Source: an uncultured Eubacteriales bacterium (GTDB lineage Bacteria > Bacillota > Clostridia > Peptostreptococcales > Anaerovoracaceae). From it: 9,026 bases of DNA. The position numbers and the translations under genes are program-made. Each line of letters begins with the position of its first letter. Position 1 is the first letter of the stretch. The notes under the pieces were generated by a model, which was given only the letters and a program-made list of their open reading frames with translations, made no database searches and was not told where the DNA came from. Below, piece by piece: positions 1 through 6,063 of the stretch. The stretch covers positions 1-9,026 of the forward strand of contig CADBSP010000193.1 in the NCBI GenBank assembly GCA_902797405.1, written 5' to 3'.

Positions 1-270
1 AACCCAATTTATATCGATATTGGGGCATTCATCCATAATGTCCTCCGAGAGTCGTTTTAGCCCTTTAATCGTTTTCGTAACTTCTTCAGGAATGTCTATT
101 CGATTATCGTCCCAAATGAACTCAATTTCCATTTCGTCTGAAGTCTCTGTAAGCACATCATAGAGCGCGTCCAAATTGTTGCCGTAATAGTCCGGAAGCG
201 GAAGCACCTCCCGAAGAATCTCATGAAGCTCTTTCTTCGTATTAATATTTCGAATATCAATCGTATACAT
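1..270 (-). CDS. Barstar-family ribonuclease inhibitor (partial at left edge)
   Basis: Ninety codons are open from an ATG at 268-270 to the window edge, and the stop lies outside. The protein carries the barstar signature at residues 25-41: LP-x-YYG-x-NLDAL-x-D-x-LT. Asp34 and Asp38 align with barstar Asp35 and Asp39, which block the barnase active site; barstar Trp38 is replaced by Tyr37. Barstars are about 90 residues, so only a few C-terminal residues are probably missing. An AAAGGA ribosome binding site lies 7 nt upstream. The gene lies 125 bp downstream of a barnase-type gene on the same strand, the classical toxin-inhibitor order. By family knowledge it is a cytoplasmic protein that binds and neutralises the ribonuclease before export. 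Family assignment is firm; specificity for this neighbour is inferred from linkage. Confidence 0.93.
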   Translation of the reverse strand, partial: MYTIDIRNINTKKELHEILREVLPLPDYYGNNLDALYDVLTETSDEMEIEFIWDDNRIDIPEEVTKTIKGLKRLSEDIMDECPNIDINWV

Positions 271-321
271 TTTATATCCTTTGTTATAGAACTCTTTTTA
301 ATAACACCTTAGAATTGCCTA

Positions 322-381
322 GTTCATCCAATTATTGTTTTATGTTTATCCATTCATTTTTTATTTGTTCATCCATTCATC
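322..381. repeat. Three imperfect 22-23 bp direct repeats between barnase and barstar genes
   Basis: On the plus strand the core GTTYATCCAWT occurs at 322, 344 and 367, giving periods of 22 and 23 bp. The last two copies share GTTYATCCATTCAT. The array fills most of the gap between the ribonuclease stop and the barstar start. No gene or terminator is seen there. Confidence 0.6.
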
Positions 382-395
382 TTAATCGGAGGCCT

Positions 396-1046
396 TTAAC
401 CCGGTTCGTAGAGCAATTCAAATGTTTCGTAGTGGTCCTCCGTATAATAGATGTATCCGTCATCGGAAAATATTATGCGTTTTGCTCCCCTCTTTTTCTT
501 TTGATAGGTATCAATATCACATTCCGTATATTTTTTCCCATCAGGGAGATTACCCTCGTAGTTACCAAATCGGTCGCCACCAATTACCTTTCCCGGTGCG
601 AATTTCTCCAGAGATCCACCTGACCATCCCAGGTTCTTTGCTTCTTTCTTCGTAATGAAGTTGTCCGGGAGATGTCCATAAATATGTATGTACAGTGCCA
701 CATCGTCTTTACTATAGTAATAGCCGTCTTCGTCCAAAGATTCCTCTTCATCGGGCTCTGTTATAACCTCATCAGAGGAACTATTACCCGCCTCTGTTGG
801 CTCCGGTTCAGGTTCAGGGTTTTCTACCGATTCTTCTGTCTCTTCTTCTGATTCTTCTACCTGCTCTTCTGATGCTTCTTCCTCTGATGCTGCCTGTTCC
901 TGAGTCTCTTCCTGGGTCTGCTCCTGGGTCTGTTCGGCGGGCTTGGGATCATTGACCTTTTTCTTGCATCCGGTCAACAGTCCAAAAGCTAGCAAAACAA
1001 TCAAAAGAATCGTTAATACTCTATATCTTTTAATGTGTCCTGTCAT
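396..1046 (-). CDS. Barnase-family ribonuclease with lipoprotein signal and acidic linker
   Basis: 216 residues. Residues 1-27 are a lipoprotein signal peptide (basic start, hydrophobic core, lipobox LTGC with Cys27). Residues 28-105 form a low-complexity linker rich in Glu, Gln, Ser and Pro. Residues 108-216 are a microbial ribonuclease domain (barnase, N1/T1 family). Family catalytic residues appear intact by alignment: Lys133 (barnase Lys27), Glu175 (Glu73), Arg186 (Arg83), Arg190 (Arg87) and His205 (His102), with the conserved DHYETF ending. The expected reaction is cleavage of single-stranded RNA with a guanine preference, at the outer membrane face or after release. The linker suggests that the enzyme is held away from the membrane. 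A barstar-type gene follows on the same strand. Its own ribosome binding site is weak (a GTGAG about 10 nt upstream). Family call is firm; membrane tethering is inferred from the lipobox; the biological target is unknown. Confidence 0.93.
   Translation of the reverse strand: MTGHIKRYRVLTILLIVLLAFGLLTGCKKKVNDPKPAEQTQEQTQEETQEQAASEEEASEEQVEESEEETEESVENPEPEPEPTEAGNSSSDEVITEPDEEESLDEDGYYYSKDDVALYIHIYGHLPDNFITKKEAKNLGWSGGSLEKFAPGKVIGGDRFGNYEGNLPDGKKYTECDIDTYQKKKRGAKRIIFSDDGYIYYTEDHYETFELLYEPG
899..934. repeat. 12-bp tandem repeat (three copies) in the ribonuclease linker
   Basis: CCTGAGTCTCTT, CCTGGGTCTGCT and CCTGGGTCTGTT follow one another directly on the plus strand. On the coding strand they encode a four-residue Gln/Thr/Glu unit repeated three times. 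Because the unit is a multiple of three, copy-number change would alter linker length without shifting the frame. Confidence 0.75.
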
Positions 1047-1103
1047 TCTTTACAATCTCACTTCTCTAATACTCTCAATATAAATAAAAATCTTTGATTT
1101 TTG

Positions 1104-1130
1104 GACTCCTGGGAAGGAGTCTTTTCCTTT
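1104..1130 (+). terminator. Hairpin with pyrimidine tail in ribonuclease leader; terminator-like on plus strand
   Basis: GACTCCT (1104-1110) pairs perfectly with AGGAGTC (1115-1121) around a 4-nt loop. On the plus strand TTTTCCTTT follows, which is terminator-like, yet no plus-strand gene ends just upstream. On the minus strand the same hairpin falls in the predicted 5' leader of the ribonuclease mRNA. It may stop antisense transcription or act as leader structure. The assignment is uncertain. Confidence 0.4.
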
Positions 1131-1143
1131 GATATACGTTTTG

Positions 1144-1172
1144 ATTATATAACCTAATTGTGATAAAGTCAC
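1144..1172 (-). promoter_or_regulatory. Predicted promoter of the ribonuclease gene
   Basis: Read on the minus strand, GTGACT (1167-1172) and a perfect TATAAT (1144-1149) are 17 bp apart. Transcription would start near 1137, giving a leader of about 90 nt containing the 1104-1121 hairpin. Confidence 0.6.
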
Positions 1173-1191
1173 GGTATTATGAAGAAAAATA

Positions 1192-1220
1192 TGTTTTTAT
1201 CTCCTCATATGAGGTATAAT
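1192..1220 (+). promoter_or_regulatory. Predicted thioredoxin promoter with palindrome in the spacer
   Basis: A perfect TATAAT lies at 1215-1220 with only a weak -35 (TGTTTT, 1192-1197) at 17 bp. The perfect 12-bp palindrome CCTCATATGAGG (1203-1214) sits in the spacer and touches the -10, a position that suits an operator. The -10 is convincing; the operator is inference. Confidence 0.5.
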
Positions 1221-1272
1221 CCAGTTGTAATAAAAAAAGTTATAGTTTGAGATCAAATCAATTGATTATATG

Positions 1273-1280
1273 AAAAGGAG
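1273..1280 (+). promoter_or_regulatory. Ribosome binding site deciding the trxA start
   Basis: AAAAGGAG lies 7 nt before the ATG at 1288. It overlaps codons that would belong to the protein if the ATG at 1270 were used, so 1288 is the preferred start. Confidence 0.85.
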
Positions 1281-1287
1281 AATAGAG

Positions 1288-1599
1288 ATGGCATTACAAA
1301 TTACAAAAGCAAATTTTGAAACAGAGGTACATAGTTCAGATATTCCTGTAGTAATTGATTTTTGGGCACCTTGGTGTGGACCCTGCAGAATGACAGGCCC
1401 AATCATTGAAGAACTTTCCGAGGAACTGGCAGGAACCGTAAAAGTTGGAAAGGTTAATGTTGACGAAGAGCCTGAACTCGCTCAGAAATACGGTGTAATG
1501 AGCATCCCTACAATTGTAAAGATTGTTGGTGGCGAAGAAGCTAATCGCGCAGTAGGTCACATGCCTAAAGAAATGCTCAAATCACAGTTAGGCATCTAA
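1288..1599 (+). CDS. trxA: Thioredoxin
   Basis: 103 residues, a normal thioredoxin length. The redox motif WCGPC is at residues 29-33 (Cys30, Cys33) after the DFWAPW strand, and the cis-proline loop SIPT is at 72-75 (Pro74). The family reduces protein disulfides in the cytoplasm and is recharged by thioredoxin reductase; no reductase gene is in the window. The ATG at 1288 is chosen over the in-frame ATG at 1270 because AAAAGGAG (1273-1280) is an excellent ribosome binding site 7 nt before 1288, and the upstream start would place that site inside the coding region. The gene stands alone, divergent from the ribonuclease gene and convergent with the deacetylase gene 13 bp away. An 8-bp inverted repeat covers its last codons. 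Confidence 0.97.
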   Translation: MALQITKANFETEVHSSDIPVVIDFWAPWCGPCRMTGPIIEELSEELAGTVKVGKVNVDEEPELAQKYGVMSIPTIVKIVGGEEANRAVGHMPKEMLKSQLGI

Positions 1600-1612
1600 T
1601 GTAAAAGAACAA

Positions 1613-3043
1613 TTAATTCCCTATGGCATGATGTGCTGTAGGACTTCCGGCATCAAGCGGAAGGATTGTATACCCATTCTTTTTACAGTATTTAATGACG
1701 TCTTCAATGGCGTCTACTGTATAGCTTTTAACATCGTGACATAGCACAATGGATATGTCACGATTTTTTATTTCATTTATAATGTTATTATACACATCAT
1801 TGCTGGATGTAGTGCCACCGGCATCTCCGCTCGACACATTCCAATCGAAATAAACATATCCTTTCTCTGCTGCTTGGATTGCCAATCTGGACATGATTCC
1901 TTTGTTATAATTTGCCGATATCATATTTGAAGAACCACCGGGGAATCTAAACAGATTAGTTCTTTGACCGGTTTGTTCTTCTATCAAATCATTCATTCGA
2001 TTGAAATCCTTCCAATAAGCCTCTTCGCTCGAGTAGATTTCTTCGTACTTATGGGAATATGTGTGTACTGCTACAGTATGCCCTCTTCTATACTCTTCTC
2101 CAATCAGGTCTCTATATCCTGAAGCTCCGGAAGTCACGAAGAATGTTGCTTTCACTCCATATTTATCAAAAATATCCAGAAGCTTTTCAGTATACTTCCC
2201 CGGACCGTCATCAAAGGTCAAATAAACGTACTTTCCGTTGTCGGGCATCTCATATTTTACGTTGACTATTCGTTCAGAGGTTGCGGTATTATTATGGCTA
2301 TCCTCTACTGTATACTTCAAAACATATACACCGGGAACCGAAACATCTACTTCACCACTGACTTTGATTTTATCAGTTACATCTCCGTCTCCATCATCTA
2401 TTGCGGTGACCTCATAGTCTTCATACTCTATATTATATGGCCAGTTTACTTCTTCAGCGTCATGAAGATCGATTGTCGGTGCATTTCTGTCATCGTATAC
2501 TATTATCCTTTCTACCTCGGTGGTATTGCCACTAGAATCTGTAGCGGTATAGATAATCTTATCCTCTTTAACCATTCTCTTAACCGAGTCTGTTATATCC
2601 CCATCAACTATGTCAACTGCCTTATATCCCTCTTCTTCATAATCGTGGCCGGGCAACGTATATGTATTAGGATTGGAGACAAGCGTTATCTCCGGTCCTT
2701 TTGTATCAACAACTGTTACATAACGATCTACAGAAGATTCCTTCCCATCAAAAGAGGCAGTATAGGTTATCTTTTGTTTACCTAAACTCTTCGTATCTAT
2801 TGTTCCATTTTCTTTTACATTTATGTTTTCATTTAGTACAGGAAGCAGGAAGTGATTGGTATTTGCAACTGCTCCTGGATCGTTCCAGTTTTCACCGTAT
2901 TCGACTTCGATTTCGGATTCACCTTCCAATCCAACGGAAACATCCCACAGCATGAACGACAAGAGTAAATACGTCAGAATAGCCAAAAGAATAATAACAA
3001 TGAATACGCGTTTTGGTGCGTGTTTTCCATAATCCGATCCCAT
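1613..3043 (-). CDS. Membrane-anchored polysaccharide deacetylase with Ig-like domains (PgdA-like)
   Basis: 476 residues. A single N-terminal membrane segment (about 12-33) follows basic residues, so the body should face outward. Three Ig-like domains of the DUF5011 type follow (about 37-112, 117-184, 188-264), each with a 'D-x-x-G-D-x-T' or 'YTA/YTV-D-S' pattern. The carbohydrate esterase 4 domain spans about 268-465 and has all five motifs: TFDDGP (276-281, metal-binding Asp279), HTYSH (327-331, both metal His), RFPGG (366-370), DWN (400-402) and LCHD (434-437, catalytic His436). The likely substrate is N-acetylglucosamine in peptidoglycan; deacetylation lowers lysozyme sensitivity in related bacteria. 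The Ig domains probably place the enzyme within the wall. A GGGG ribosome binding site lies 7 nt before the start. Substrate is inferred, not shown; another wall glycan is possible. Confidence 0.93.
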   Translation of the reverse strand: MGSDYGKHAPKRVFIVIILLAILTYLLLSFMLWDVSVGLEGESEIEVEYGENWNDPGAVANTNHFLLPVLNENINVKENGTIDTKSLGKQKITYTASFDGKESSVDRYVTVVDTKGPEITLVSNPNTYTLPGHDYEEEGYKAVDIVDGDITDSVKRMVKEDKIIYTATDSSGNTTEVERIIVYDDRNAPTIDLHDAEEVNWPYNIEYEDYEVTAIDDGDGDVTDKIKVSGEVDVSVPGVYVLKYTVEDSHNNTATSERIVNVKYEMPDNGKYVYLTFDDGPGKYTEKLLDIFDKYGVKATFFVTSGASGYRDLIGEEYRRGHTVAVHTYSHKYEEIYSSEEAYWKDFNRMNDLIEEQTGQRTNLFRFPGGSSNMISANYNKGIMSRLAIQAAEKGYVYFDWNVSSGDAGGTTSSNDVYNNIINEIKNRDISIVLCHDVKSYTVDAIEDVIKYCKKNGYTILPLDAGSPTAHHAIGN

Positions 3044-3093
3044 TTCTTAACCCCAATGATAAAAAAACTATAGTCTATCTTAACTGTAGGTTC

Positions 3094-3122
3094 AGTATAA
3101 TACTCTATAATACTTTATACAA
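3094..3122 (-). promoter_or_regulatory. Predicted promoter of the deacetylase gene
   Basis: On the minus strand TTGTAT (3117-3122) and TATACT (3094-3099) are separated by 17 bp. The start would fall near 3087, giving a leader of about 44 nt. This implies transcription independent of guaB. Confidence 0.6.
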
Positions 3123-3166
3123 AGATTTTTAGAAAAATTAATAATTTATTAAGGATTTAGGCAATT

Positions 3167-3199
3167 GAAAACTGCCTCCCATTTGCAGAGTGGCAGTTT
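3167..3199 (-). terminator. Hairpin downstream of guaB, probable terminator
   Basis: On the minus strand AAACTGCC (3192-3199) pairs with GGCAGTTT (3169-3176) over a 15-nt loop, and TTTTCAATT marks the 3' side. It lies about 50 bp past the guaB stop. The U-run is short and partly inside the stem, so efficiency may be moderate. Confidence 0.55.
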
Positions 3200-3236
3200 C
3201 TATACTTAAGTTTCTATACTTGAGTTTCTATACTTA
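3195..3236. repeat. 14-bp tandem repeat, three copies
   Basis: AGTTTCTATACTTA occurs at 3195-3208, 3209-3222 (last base G) and 3223-3236. The first copy shares its first five bases with the stem of the guaB hairpin, and the third copy abuts a 16-bp palindrome over the guaB stop. Confidence 0.9.
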
Positions 3237-3251
3237 TAGTTTATAAACTAT
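3236..3251. repeat. Perfect 16-bp palindrome over the guaB stop codon
   Basis: ATAGTTTATAAACTAT is a perfect palindrome and contains the guaB TAG stop (3248-3250 on the minus strand). It continues the 14-bp repeat array, since its TAGTTT resembles another repeat start. A role is not evident. Confidence 0.7.
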
Positions 3252-4756
3252 CTGATTGCGTTTTGACTGGAATCGCGGAGGATTACGTCATGTGCTCCGC
3301 CTTCAACGATGGATGTTGCGGAAACCAAGGTAAGTTTTGCTTTCTCCTGGAGTTCCGGAATAGAGAGTACACCACAGTTACACATGGTAGACTTCACCTT
3401 GTTCAAACTGAGTTGAACATTGTCATGAAGGGGACCTGCGTATGGAACATAGGAGTCGACACCCTCTTCAAACTTCATCTTTGGATCTCCGCCAAGATCA
3501 TAGCGTTGCCAGTTACGAGCTCTGTTGGAACCCTCACCCCAATACTCTTTTACGTAGTTTCCGTTTATGTTTAGTCTGTTTGTTGGGGATTCATCGAATC
3601 TGGCAAAGTATCTTCCAAGCATAATGAAATCTGCGCCCATTGCTAAAGCCAGGGTCATGTGATAGTCATATACAATTCCACCATCCGAGCAAATTGGGAC
3701 ATAAATCCCCGTCTCTTCATAATACTTCTTCCTGGCCTCTGCAACTTCTATAACTGCCGAAGCCTGGCCACGACCTATACCCTTTTGTTCGCGAGTTATA
3801 CAGATGGAACCTCCTCCGATACCAATCTTTACAAAATCGGCTCCAGCGTCTACTAGGTATCTAAATCCCTCTGCGTCAACGACATTTCCTGCACCTACTT
3901 TGACGCTATCGCCATATTTATTGCGAATCCATGCAATGGTATCCTTTTGCCATTCAGAATATCCTTCAGATGAATCGATACAGAGAATGTCCACACCGGC
4001 ATCTACCAAGGCAGGCACTCTCTCTTCGTAATCACGGCTGTTTATTCCCGCTCCTACAACATAACGCTTTCCCTCGTCCAAAAGTTCCGATGGATTAGAC
4101 TTATGGTTATCATAATCCTTTCTGAAAACGAAATGTGTGAGTCTTTGATTCTTATCAATTATCGGAAGTGCGTTTAGTTTATTGTCCCAAAGAATGTCAT
4201 TGGCCTCGGAAAGAGTAACTCCGTCCTCCGCATATATCAGTTTATCAAAAGGAGTCATGAACTCGCTAATCTTAGTCGATGGATCCATACGGCTTACTCT
4301 GTAATCCCTGCTGGTTACAAGACCTACTATTTTTCCCTCTGCAGTGCCATCTTCCGTAATAGCAATGGTGGAATGGCCGCTTCTTCTCTTAATGTCCAGG
4401 ACATCCTGCATGGTCTGATCCGGTCTCAGGTTACTGTCGCTCTTCACAAAGCCTGCTTTATATGATTTTACCCTTCTAATCATTTCAGCCTGACTCTCAA
4501 TTGGCTGTGAACCAAAGATAAAAGAAATCCCGCCTTCTTTAGCAAGCGCAACCGCCATCCTGTCATCGGATACCGCTTGCATAACTGCCGAAACCAGTGG
4601 GATATTAGCATAGAGAGCTGACTCCTCTCCTTTTTTGAATTTTACAATCGGGGTTCTAAGACTCACGTTGTCCATGGTGCAGTCTTTGCTGGTATAACCC
4701 GGAAGCAATAAGTATTCGTTAAAAGTCCTGGATGGTTCGTTAATGAATTGCGCCAT
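3248..4756 (-). CDS. guaB: Inosine-5'-monophosphate dehydrogenase (divergent, T. foetus-like clade)
   Basis: 502 residues. Catalyses NAD-dependent oxidation of IMP to XMP, the first committed step of GMP synthesis, in the cytoplasm. A TIM barrel is interrupted by a pair of CBS domains at about 105-220. The catalytic loop GGGSICITREQ (314-324) holds the nucleophile Cys319 and Thr321; Asp261 and Asp358 correspond to NAD and IMP ribose contacts. The mobile flap (about 404-433) has WQRYD with Arg418 and Tyr419, plus Glu431. These numbers equal those I recall for the Tritrichomonas foetus enzyme. The motif KEYWGEGSNRARNWQRYDLGG-like flap (split here: EYWGEGS at 404-410, then RARNWQRYD) is typical of this clade. 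An AAAGGAG ribosome binding site lies just upstream. It is divergent from the asparaginase gene and has its own promoter. No purine riboswitch was recognised in the leader. Confidence 0.97.
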   Translation of the reverse strand: MAQFINEPSRTFNEYLLLPGYTSKDCTMDNVSLRTPIVKFKKGEESALYANIPLVSAVMQAVSDDRMAVALAKEGGISFIFGSQPIESQAEMIRRVKSYKAGFVKSDSNLRPDQTMQDVLDIKRRSGHSTIAITEDGTAEGKIVGLVTSRDYRVSRMDPSTKISEFMTPFDKLIYAEDGVTLSEANDILWDNKLNALPIIDKNQRLTHFVFRKDYDNHKSNPSELLDEGKRYVVGAGINSRDYEERVPALVDAGVDILCIDSSEGYSEWQKDTIAWIRNKYGDSVKVGAGNVVDAEGFRYLVDAGADFVKIGIGGGSICITREQKGIGRGQASAVIEVAEARKKYYEETGIYVPICSDGGIVYDYHMTLALAMGADFIMLGRYFARFDESPTNRLNINGNYVKEYWGEGSNRARNWQRYDLGGDPKMKFEEGVDSYVPYAGPLHDNVQLSLNKVKSTMCNCGVLSIPELQEKAKLTLVSATSIVEGGAHDVILRDSSQNAIR

Positions 4757-4876
4757 TTTACTCTCCTTTTGTCTCTTCCTGTATCTTTTACCTTGTCTCT
4801 TTTAATGATGTATATTCCTAGGTTGTAAATAATGTTAGAAATATAGATATCTTTTGTCTTTTGATAAATTGTTAAT

Positions 4877-4905
4877 ATAATAATACAGATAATTGCTATT
4901 ATCAA
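4877..4905 (-). promoter_or_regulatory. Predicted guaB promoter
   Basis: On the minus strand TTGATA (4900-4905) and TATTAT (4877-4882) are 17 bp apart. Transcription would start near 4870, leaving a leader of about 114 nt that is purine-rich near the gene. A small inverted repeat, GCTATT-ATC-AATAGC (4895-4909), covers the -35. Confidence 0.65.
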
Positions 4906-4922
4906 TAGCTTATATAAGTTCA

Positions 4923-4973
4923 ATCGCGGTTAATTTGATGAAGCCTGTTATGAATGCTATAATTAACTGCGAT
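4923..4973. promoter_or_regulatory. 13-bp inverted repeat framing the asparaginase promoter
   Basis: ATCGCGGTTAATT (4923-4935) and AATTAACTGCGAT (4961-4973) are inverted repeats with one mismatch, separated by 25 bp. The left arm abuts the -35 and the right arm overlaps the -10 and the start site. This is the layout of paired operator half-sites, but no regulator is identified. Confidence 0.6.
4935..4963 (+). promoter_or_regulatory. Predicted asparaginase promoter (extended -10)
   Basis: TTGATG (4935-4940), a 17-bp spacer and TATAAT (4958-4963) preceded by TGC (extended -10). Start near 4970, leader about 40 nt. This is one of the best promoters in the window. Confidence 0.75.
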
Positions 4974-5011
4974 GTGGTTATTTGAGATAGTTAACACATA
5001 TTGAGGTAGCT

Positions 5012-6052
5012 ATGAATAGTAAAAAAAGAATCCTTGTAATCGGTACCGGCGGTACTATCGCCAGCAAACAATCGGAATCGGGTCTTATTCCTTTGATGTC
5101 CGCTGAGGAACTCGTATCCCACGTTCCGGATGTCCTGGAATATGCAGAGATTGATGCAATTCAAGTCTGCAATCTGGATAGCACAGATATTACACCCTCC
5201 GACTGGATAATCTTCACGAAGGCAATAAAAGACAATTACGATAAATACGATGGCTTTGTAATCTGTCATGGAACCGATACCTTGGCATATACTGCAGCTG
5301 CCATTTCATATTTGGTACAGGAATCCTCGAAACCTATTGTGATAACCGGTGCCCAGAAACCAATCGATTCTGAGGATACCGATGCTAGAAGAAATTTAAG
5401 AGACAGCATATTATATGCGTCCAACGATGATTCTCACCAAGTATCCATCGTCTTTGACGGCAAGGTTATCGCAGGCACTAGAGCAAAAAAAGAAAAGAGC
5501 AAAAGCTACGATGCTTTCTCCAGCATCAATTATCCATATCTGGCGATAATTCGTGACGGCCGCATCATCCGTTATATCAAAGACGATTTTATACTTGCAG
5601 CCTCAATGAAAGAGACCCACCTGCCCGGTTTTGCTGATGTGGTGAGCGATAAAGTATTCACTCTAAAAATGACTCCGGGATTTGATAAGTCTCTGCTTTC
5701 TGTAATCTTTGATAAATATGACTGCATTATCGTAGAAAGTTTTGGTCTGGGCGGAATTCCATCATATCTGATGGACGAGTTCAGAAGACTTATGGAATCT
5801 CATAATACCATAGTAATTATCTCAACGCAGGTTGTTAATGAAGGAAGCGACATGACCGTATATGGAGTAGGTCATGATGTAAAAGCCGACTTTGATCTAA
5901 TTGAAACATATGACATGACTCCGGAATCCGCATTCGCTAAAGCTTGTTGGATTCTGGGCAAACAGTCCTTTGCTGCAAGTCACTTCATCAATCACAACGA
6001 TTTCAAAGTCGATTTTTACCGTCCTATAAATCATGATTTAACAACTGTCTAA
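5012..6052 (+). CDS. ansA: L-asparaginase, type I
   Basis: 346 residues, close to the usual length for the cytoplasmic type I enzyme. Hydrolyses L-asparagine to aspartate and ammonia. The first catalytic threonine is Thr15 in GTGGTIAS (11-18). The second triad lies at HGTDT (86-90), with Thr88 and Asp89, and Lys160 in the AKK segment fits the catalytic lysine position. VITGAQKP (110-117) is another family motif. There is no signal peptide, which separates it from the periplasmic type II enzymes. A GAGG ribosome binding site lies 5 nt upstream. A strong promoter framed by an inverted repeat precedes it, and the SanA-like gene begins 11 bp after its stop, so the two are probably co-transcribed. 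Glutaminase side activity cannot be judged from sequence. Confidence 0.95.
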   Translation: MNSKKRILVIGTGGTIASKQSESGLIPLMSAEELVSHVPDVLEYAEIDAIQVCNLDSTDITPSDWIIFTKAIKDNYDKYDGFVICHGTDTLAYTAAAISYLVQESSKPIVITGAQKPIDSEDTDARRNLRDSILYASNDDSHQVSIVFDGKVIAGTRAKKEKSKSYDAFSSINYPYLAIIRDGRIIRYIKDDFILAASMKETHLPGFADVVSDKVFTLKMTPGFDKSLLSVIFDKYDCIIVESFGLGGIPSYLMDEFRRLMESHNTIVIISTQVVNEGSDMTVYGVGHDVKADFDLIETYDMTPESAFAKACWILGKQSFAASHFINHNDFKVDFYRPINHDLTTV

Positions 6053-6063
6053 TTACGCAGATT

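Noticed and set aside
322..381. CRISPR array
   Set aside because: Units are too short, imperfect and contiguous, with no unique spacers and no cas genes in the window.
1179..1250. Short plus-strand frame (23 codons) upstream of trxA
   Set aside because: No ribosome binding site precedes it and it spans the predicted trxA promoter, so it would not be on the trxA transcript.
2294..2785. 163-codon open frame on the plus strand inside the deacetylase gene
   Set aside because: It is fully antisense to a gene with clear catalytic motifs, has no ribosome binding site and shows low-complexity, Ile/Tyr-rich composition typical of a shadow frame.
4757..4870. Possible purine riboswitch in the guaB leader
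   Set aside because: The conserved purine-aptamer core and its loop-loop pairing partners were not found in the minus-strand leader, which is A/G-rich without a three-way junction visible.
4663..4923. 86-codon minus-strand frame overlapping the start of guaB
   Set aside because: It runs through the guaB promoter and leader in another frame and has no ribosome binding site; the hydrophobic start reflects AT-rich promoter DNA.
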